A stretch of 64,000 nt of DNA from Streptomyces sp. LUP47B (GTDB lineage: Bacteria > Actinomycetota > Actinomycetes > Streptomycetales > Streptomycetaceae): contig NZ_MJAH01000019.1 in NCBI RefSeq assembly GCF_001746295.1, forward strand, positions 104,276 to 168,275, read 5' to 3'. Below are positions 59,430 through 64,000 of the stretch, piece by piece (the stretch's first letter is position 1; each line of letters begins with the position of its first letter). The notes beneath the pieces were generated by a model that ran no database searches, was not told where the DNA came from, and worked only from the letters and a program-made list of their open reading frames with translations. The translations under genes were made by a program, and so were the position numbers.

Positions 59430-60056
59430 TCACGCCACCAGGTGCTGCACCTGCGGGACCACGAACTCGCCGTACTCCATCGCCGACCCCAGTGCGGCCA
59501 GCCGCGCGTAGTGCTCAGGCGAGAGGACCGCGCCGACCGCGGTGCCGATCTCCTCCATGGCCCGCAGCAGCAGCCGGAACGCGAGGTCCGGTGTGCAGCG
59601 GCGGACGCACTCGGTCAGCGCCCGCCCGACCTCGTCCGGCAGGAAGTCCGCCGCCGAGATCTCGGCAAGGACCGTGTCGGTCAGTTCCACTCCGTCCCAC
59701 TCGGCGGGGACGGCAGCGGCCACCTCGACTCCGGCGTGCCTGGACAGCCAGGAGTCGCACAGGCCGGTGAGCGTCTCCATCCACCGCGTTCCCGAGGTGA
59801 CACCGGTACGCCCTCCGGAGAAGAAGGACGGACCGGTCTCCGTACCGGCCAGCCACAGCACCTCGATCGTCGCCGGGGGCAGGCGCAGCAGCAGCGCCGC
59901 GTCCCGCCGGACCGCGACGACGTTCTCCGGGTCCAGCTCGTCCCAGAGGTGGTAGCCGACCGCATCGGCGGCCGTGGGCCCGTTATGGGTCCAGTCCGCG
60001 TGGAACATACTCATCAGCCAGGTCACACCGAAGTCGGACTCATCGACACTGCGCAC
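59430..60056 (-). CDS. CdiI-like immunity protein (tentative)
   Basis: 208 aa. The beginning FGVTWLMSMFHADWTHNGPT resembles the YFHQDW-type opening of contact-dependent-inhibition immunity proteins, and the helical body (TPDLAFRLLLRAMEEIGTAV) is consistent. The match is weak and from memory. The GTG at 60056 overlaps the end of the upstream gene by 34 bp; ATG 60014 (MSMFHADW) is possible. It lies downstream of a Hint toxin locus. Confidence 0.5.
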   Translation of the reverse strand: MRSVDESDFGVTWLMSMFHADWTHNGPTAADAVGYHLWDELDPENVVAVRRDAALLLRLPPATIEVLWLAGTETGPSFFSGGRTGVTSGTRWMETLTGLCDSWLSRHAGVEVAAAVPAEWDGVELTDTVLAEISAADFLPDEVGRALTECVRRCTPDLAFRLLLRAMEEIGTAVGAVLSPEHYARLAALGSAMEYGEFVVPQVQHLVA

Positions 60057-60778
60057 TGACCGTCACCAACCTCCGTGGACAGAACGGCTAGGCGAGTCCG
60101 CCATAAGGTGACGGTCCTGGCCGGACCCGCTTCACGGGCCACGCGCGCGGCCAGGTCACGGCCCCGCAGGTCCAGTTCCCTGCGCCTCGCGTCGTCCTTC
60201 GCGTCGTCACGGTCGTTCAGGTACTGCTCCATGCCGGCGTTGAAGTCGGCCGCCCACCTGTACAGGTCCGCGACCAGTTCGTCGGACAGGTCCAGTCCGG
60301 CGGCGGGGTCGTCGGGAGCGAAGTCCCCGAACCCCTCCGCACGGAGCGCGTGCCACTTGTACTCGCCCTCGACGGTGATGCGGAGCGGATACGGCGGCGT
60401 GTCGTGCTCGTCGAGGGACCAGTGCAGCCGCCCGCATCCCCAGCAGACGAACTTATCGGTGGCGTACGCGTCGTCCCAGTACCGCACCATCCACTGCGGC
60501 CCGAGGTACCGGGCCAGCGACTGGGCGACGTCGAGCCCCTGCTTCGCGTACCGGCGCAGTTTCTGACGGGACGTCGCCCCTCCCCCGGGGCGGGCCCGCG
60601 ACCACGATGTCAGCTGCTCGGCCAGGGACTCGGTCAGCCCGAGCCCGAGGTCGTCGAGCGGCAGGGAACGGGTGAACCGGGAGAGGTCGTCGACGCCCTC
60701 CTCGTCCGCGAGATACAGCGGTGAGTCGTCGCCCCGCGCACGGACGAGCAGATGGCGTGGCGTGCGCATCGAGGTCAT
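60023..60778 (-). CDS. Hypothetical protein with Cys-x2-Cys motif, possible immunity gene
   Basis: 251 aa, not recognised. It has an N-terminal part (RHLLVRARGDDSPLYLADEE), a middle KFVCWGCGRLHWSLDEHDTP and a C-terminal helical part rich in Arg/Glu. It is soluble. It overlaps the next gene (59430-60056) and is co-directional with it, so the two form a unit. Alternative start at ATG 60769. Confidence 0.6.
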   Translation of the reverse strand: MTSMRTPRHLLVRARGDDSPLYLADEEGVDDLSRFTRSLPLDDLGLGLTESLAEQLTSWSRARPGGGATSRQKLRRYAKQGLDVAQSLARYLGPQWMVRYWDDAYATDKFVCWGCGRLHWSLDEHDTPPYPLRITVEGEYKWHALRAEGFGDFAPDDPAAGLDLSDELVADLYRWAADFNAGMEQYLNDRDDAKDDARRRELDLRGRDLAARVAREAGPARTVTLWRTRLAVLSTEVGDGQCAVSMSPTSV

Positions 60779-60816
60779 GCCGGGGTTCGCTTCGAGGTCA
60801 TGCCGGGGTTCGCTTC
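60771..60816. repeat. Perfect 23-bp direct tandem repeat
   Basis: GAGGTCATGCCGGGGTTCGC plus TTC, present twice in a row (60771-60793 and 60794-60816) in the short divergent region between the hypothetical gene and oxidoreductase copy 2. The first copy includes the start codon of the minus-strand gene. Confidence 0.9.
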
Positions 60817-60848
60817 CAGAATCTCGGGGTCGCCCTATCGTGGGAATT

Positions 60849-61256
60849 ATGACCGCCCGCGTCTATTTGAAGCCGCCCTGGATGCAGCGCCACATAGCCA
60901 ACCGGCTGGTCCCGTTGTTCCAGCGGTCGATGATCTCCCGCCTCACCGTCAAGGGCCGCCGCTCCGGTCGCGAGCGCACGGTCCCGGTGGCCGTCCTGGA
61001 CCACGAGGGCGAGCGCTATCTCGTCTCCTACCGTGGTCTCAGCGACTGGGCACTGAATCTGCGCGCGACCTCCGAGGGCCGGCTGACCAACCGGGGCCGC
61101 GCCGAGGCCATCACCGTGGAGGAGGTCCCGGAGGCGGACCGCCCGCCCCTGCTCGCCGCCTATCGCGAACGCTACGGCGGCATGCCAACGGTCGCGGGAG
61201 CCCTGGACGCACTGCCGGCCCCGGCGGACCATCCGGTGTTCCGCATCCACAAGTGA
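60849..61256 (+). CDS. F420-type nitroreductase family oxidoreductase (DUF385), copy 2
   Basis: 135-aa paralogue of the gene at 58979, with long identical stretches (LVPLFQRSMISRLTVKGRRS, YLVSYRGLSDWALNLRA, ITVEEVPEADRPPLLA) and differences mainly in the middle and at the end. ATG 60849. It is surrounded by minus-strand immunity-like genes, suggesting that these were inserted between the two copies. Confidence 0.85.
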   Translation: MTARVYLKPPWMQRHIANRLVPLFQRSMISRLTVKGRRSGRERTVPVAVLDHEGERYLVSYRGLSDWALNLRATSEGRLTNRGRAEAITVEEVPEADRPPLLAAYRERYGGMPTVAGALDALPAPADHPVFRIHK

Positions 61257-61269
61257 CACCACGCGACGC

Positions 61270-61306
61270 CGGTGCCCCTCACCCGCCGAGCAGGAAAGGG
61301 GCACCG
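61270..61306. terminator. Hairpin terminator between convergent genes
   Basis: CGGTGCCCCT / AGGGGCACCG, a 10-bp stem with a 17-nt loop, between oxidoreductase copy 2 and the immunity gene that ends at 61320. Confidence 0.7.
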
Positions 61307-61319
61307 TGGAGACAGCCGG

Positions 61320-61694
61320 TCAGCCCTCCGCGTCGGCCACCTCCTGGACAGCCCTCACGAGACCGCCCGCCAGAGCGAGCGCGTTCTCGCGGTAGAAGCC
61401 GAGCTGCGTGTGAAAGGCCTCCTCCGAGGCGAACATGCTGGGCACGGACAGCAGCACGGCATGCAGGACGTGCAGGTCCGCCACGGTCAGCAGCGTCTGC
61501 TCACCGGCGTCGAGCATCTCGGCGAGCCGCTCCAGCCGCTGTCTGCCGCACCCGGCCCACACCGTGAGCGCGGGTTCGCCCTCGCGCCGGTGGGCGAGCC
61601 ACAGCAACGCCCCCTGGAGGAGCGGGCGTTGCGCCCCGGCGAACCGAACGGAGAAACCCGTTCCTTCCCGCCGTACGAACGGCCTGTCCCTCAC
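61320..61694 (-). CDS. Putative immunity protein of the right-edge Hint toxin
   Basis: 124 aa, family not recognised. The GTG at 61694 (VRDRPFVRREG) overlaps the toxin stop by 4 bp (GTGA), so it is translated together with the toxin. Predicted helical (LERLAEMLDAGEQTLLTVAD, FYRENALALAGGLVRAVQEV). A longer frame starting at 61754 lies inside the toxin gene and is rejected. Confidence 0.7.
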   Translation of the reverse strand: MRDRPFVRREGTGFSVRFAGAQRPLLQGALLWLAHRREGEPALTVWAGCGRQRLERLAEMLDAGEQTLLTVADLHVLHAVLLSVPSMFASEEAFHTQLGFYRENALALAGGLVRAVQEVADAEG

Positions 61695-64000
61695 GGTGTG
61701 CCGCCTCCCGGGTTCTTCAGGACGTACCGTCCCGCCTGCAGGCCGTCCTCCCACTGCTGGGCGGTGTACTGGAAGGCGTGGATGTTGTACGGCGTCTTCA
61801 CCACCAGCACCTTCTTGGCCACGTCGTAGACGACCTCCGACCCCTTCGTGGTGTCACGGTACGTGAACTTCCCGCGCCAGCTCGCGAGGTAGTCGCCGAG
61901 CGCCTTCAGGTCGTGTCCGATGCCCGGAATCGCGTGGTCGAGGGAGTTCGCCGAACCGTCGTGCATCCGGCGGGCGTTGTAGTCCACGCCGTCTGCGATG
62001 TCCGTGCCGTAGCGTGCCTCGATCTCGTCGTACAGGGCGTCGGGCAGCGTGCCGTCGCAGTTGTGGACGAGTACCGGTGTCGCGCCGGCGAGGACGTAGA
62101 AGGTGTGCAGTTCGGCGACGGTGAGGTCCCACACCGTGCGCGGCGCCGCCACCGTCCTGAGACCGGTCACGACGTCCGACGCACCGTCACGGGTGCGCAG
62201 GCGATCGCCCGCGCGCAGATCCGCCACGGTGGTCCAGCCACTGCCCTGCACGTAGATCCGGTGCCCCGGGGTGGTGAGCAGGCGTCCGCCGTCCGCGACG
62301 GTCAGCTCGACGAGCTCGCCGGCCCGGTGCGAGAAGGTCGCGGTGACCGGCGCCGGGAGGGTGGCCCCGGTCTTCGGGTCGGTCGCCAGCAGCCGGTCGC
62401 CCTCGGTGATCGCGTCGATGGCCTTGTGCGAGCCGTCGGCCATCAGGACCTGCGTCCCCGCCGGGAAGCTGTTGGTCGGGCAGCCCGTGTTCTTGAGCTT
62501 CTCGGCCTCCTTCTTGCCGATGCCGGCGAGGACGTCGTCCTCCAGGCCGGACTCCTTGAGGGCCTTCCAGGCATCCGCGATGTCGTCGCCGGACTTGACC
62601 GCGAGCCGCAGCCGTAGGAGGGGCTCGATCGCCTTCTCGATCAGCTTGCCAGGGATGAAGTTGGACGCGGCCCAGGCGCAGTCGCCCCAGCCGCCACCCG
62701 TGCCGGTGAGCTTGTGATAGCAGCCGGTGAAGTCACCGAAGAGCAGGTTCAGGCCCTGCTTGCGCAGGCTGTCGGCGATGCCCTGGTTGACCTCCAGGTT
62801 CGAGAGGTCGCGGGTGATGTCGGCCGTGAGGCCCCGGAACGTCTTGGTGGTGAGGTACTCCGTGTCCGGTGCCGGACAGCCGAACTTCTCCGGGTCCACG
62901 TCCGCGGTGCACAGGTAGAAGGAGACGGTGGCGTCGAAGTGCACGGTGATGGTCAGCGTGCAGCCGTTGGGCATGATGATGTCATCGCAGCCCTTGGCCT
63001 CACGGCCGGTCTCGTGGGTGCTGTCGACCGTGTAGAAGGTGTTGCCGATGCCGGTGCCGGCCCCGCTCTTGATCTGGTCGTTGGCCCCCTTGCTCTCGGC
63101 CAGGGTGGCGGCCTTCTGTGCGTCCTCCGCGGCCTTCTGAGCCTCCTTCGCGGCAGCCTCCGCCGCCGTCGCCTCCGCGTCCGCCCGGTCGGCTGCCGCG
63201 CGAGCGTCCTTCGCGGCCTGTTCGGCCTCCGACGCCGCCGCGCGTGCGGCCTCCGCGTCCAGGGCCGCCTGGTCGGCGGAGGAGCGGGCGTCGGCCGCGT
63301 AGGTCTCGGCGTGGTCGGCCGCCTGGTCGGCGGCGGCCGCGTCCTCCGTGGCCTGACGGTCGTACTCCTTGGCGCGGGCCAGGGAGGCTTGGGCGTCCGC
63401 CGCGTACTGGGCCGCCTCGGCGGCGTAACCCAGCGCCTCCTTCGCCGACTTGCGGGCGTCGGCCGCGAACCCGGCGGCCTCCGCCGCCAGCGTGTACGCC
63501 GCCTTCGCATCGCCCGTCGCCGCCGCCGCGAGGCTCGCCGCCTGGGCCGCGTTCTTCTGCGCGTTGACCGCGTGCGCCTCGGCGACCGCCCGCTGCTGCT
63601 CGGCGATCGTCTTGGACGACTGGCCCGACAGGACGGCGAGCCCCGCCGCCGAGTCGGTGGTGACGTACGGCGCGCCCAGCTGGATCGCGTCGTTGGCCGG
63701 AGCGGCGACCTGCTGGGCCGCGTTGCCGGCGTCCTCCGCCGCCTGCGCGGTGGTGTAGGCGTGGCCGGCCGCATCGGCCGCGCCGGCGACCGCCTTGGCG
63801 GCCTCGGCCTTCGCCGCGTCGGCCTGCTTCATGGCGTCGGCGGCGTGCTTCTCGGCCTCGTCGGCCAGCTTCACGGCCGTACGGGCGGCTGAGGCGGACG
63901 CCTCGGACGCCTTGATGGCGTCGGCGGCCGCGCTGGTCGCCGTACTGACGGCCGCGTCGGCCCGCAGCTTGGCGGCCTGGGCCGCGTCCGCGTCGGAGCG
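61691..64000 (-). CDS. Ala-rich polymorphic toxin with Hint domain (N-terminus beyond window)
   Basis: About 770 C-terminal residues are visible. A long Ala-rich coiled-coil region made of heptad-like repeats (AAEAAQYAADAQASLARAKE, AQKAAEDAQKAATLAESKG) is followed by a Cys-containing globular part (CTLTITVHFDATVSFYLCTA). Then comes a Hint domain (GCPTNSFPAGTQVLMADGSH, LTTPGHRIYV, FYVLAGATPVLVHN) and a 120-residue toxin tip after HN (CDGTLPDALYDEIEARYGTD to YVLKNPGGGTP). The tip family is unknown. The tip should be freed by Hint cleavage. Translation is coupled to an immunity gene. Confidence 0.85.
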   Translation of the reverse strand, partial: RSDADAAQAAKLRADAAVSTATSAAADAIKASEASASAARTAVKLADEAEKHAADAMKQADAAKAEAAKAVAGAADAAGHAYTTAQAAEDAGNAAQQVAAPANDAIQLGAPYVTTDSAAGLAVLSGQSSKTIAEQQRAVAEAHAVNAQKNAAQAASLAAAATGDAKAAYTLAAEAAGFAADARKSAKEALGYAAEAAQYAADAQASLARAKEYDRQATEDAAAADQAADHAETYAADARSSADQAALDAEAARAAASEAEQAAKDARAAADRADAEATAAEAAAKEAQKAAEDAQKAATLAESKGANDQIKSGAGTGIGNTFYTVDSTHETGREAKGCDDIIMPNGCTLTITVHFDATVSFYLCTADVDPEKFGCPAPDTEYLTTKTFRGLTADITRDLSNLEVNQGIADSLRKQGLNLLFGDFTGCYHKLTGTGGGWGDCAWAASNFIPGKLIEKAIEPLLRLRLAVKSGDDIADAWKALKESGLEDDVLAGIGKKEAEKLKNTGCPTNSFPAGTQVLMADGSHKAIDAITEGDRLLATDPKTGATLPAPVTATFSHRAGELVELTVADGGRLLTTPGHRIYVQGSGWTTVADLRAGDRLRTRDGASDVVTGLRTVAAPRTVWDLTVAELHTFYVLAGATPVLVHNCDGTLPDALYDEIEARYGTDIADGVDYNARRMHDGSANSLDHAIPGIGHDLKALGDYLASWRGKFTYRDTTKGSEVVYDVAKKVLVVKTPYNIHAFQYTAQQWEDGLQAGRYVLKNPGGGTP

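Overview
This is a chromosomal segment of a Streptomyces. The DNA is very GC-rich, start codons are often GTG or TTG, and genes in operons commonly overlap by 4 bp (GTGA/ATGA). From memory, the order murA - hupA - NAD malic enzyme - HelD-type helicase - sigU/anti-sigma, then nnaR/narK, then matB/matA - LysR - MFS, follows the S. coelicolor SCO2943-SCO2965 neighbourhood. I could not run an alignment to confirm this.

Layout. 1-5.0 kb: a three-gene molybdenum hydroxylase (xanthine dehydrogenase-like) operon whose 2Fe-2S subunit carries a roughly 400-residue low-complexity N-terminal extension. 5.2-9.8 kb: an ABC sugar importer (binding lipoprotein, two permeases) with a GH20 beta-N-acetylhexosaminidase and a DasR-like upstream site. 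10-20.3 kb: conserved core genes (DUF3039, YqgE, murA, HU, malic enzyme, HelD, SigU/RsuA, CGNR regulator). 20.5-25.3 kb: DUF1772 membrane protein, a two-component system and a secreted TAP-like peptidase. 25.3-28.2 kb: an IS630 remnant, then nnaR and narK for nitrate transport and assimilation.

28.4-44 kb is an accessory island between narK and matB. It holds a WhiJ-type trio (XRE/DUF5753 regulator, DUF397, RsbW-like ATPase), a SUKH-like protein, and a secreted Rhs/YD-repeat Hint toxin (2304 aa) preceded by a 1453-aa LamG-like secreted partner. The Rhs gene is followed by an immunity gene and a detached toxin-tip/immunity pair of lower GC. 44.4-49.3 kb: matA/matB, for extracellular polysaccharide (PNAG-like) synthesis, with a third membrane-anchored gene upstream. 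49.4-51.9 kb: a divergent LysR/MFS pair. 52.5-58.9 kb: an alpha-xylosidase (YicI-type GH31) ABC-import operon ending in its own LacI regulator, with strong palindromes upstream. 59-64 kb: two near-identical F420-type oxidoreductase paralogues flanking immunity-like genes, and a second Hint polymorphic toxin with its immunity gene, cut by the right edge.

The most unusual structural signal is that three unrelated genes (murA, the gene upstream of matA, and the MFS gene) each have their 3' coding tail, stop codon included, tandemly duplicated just downstream. The copies have diverged, so this does not look like a simple assembly error. The Hint toxin loci are the other main candidates for new biology, because none of the three toxin tips matched a family I can name securely.
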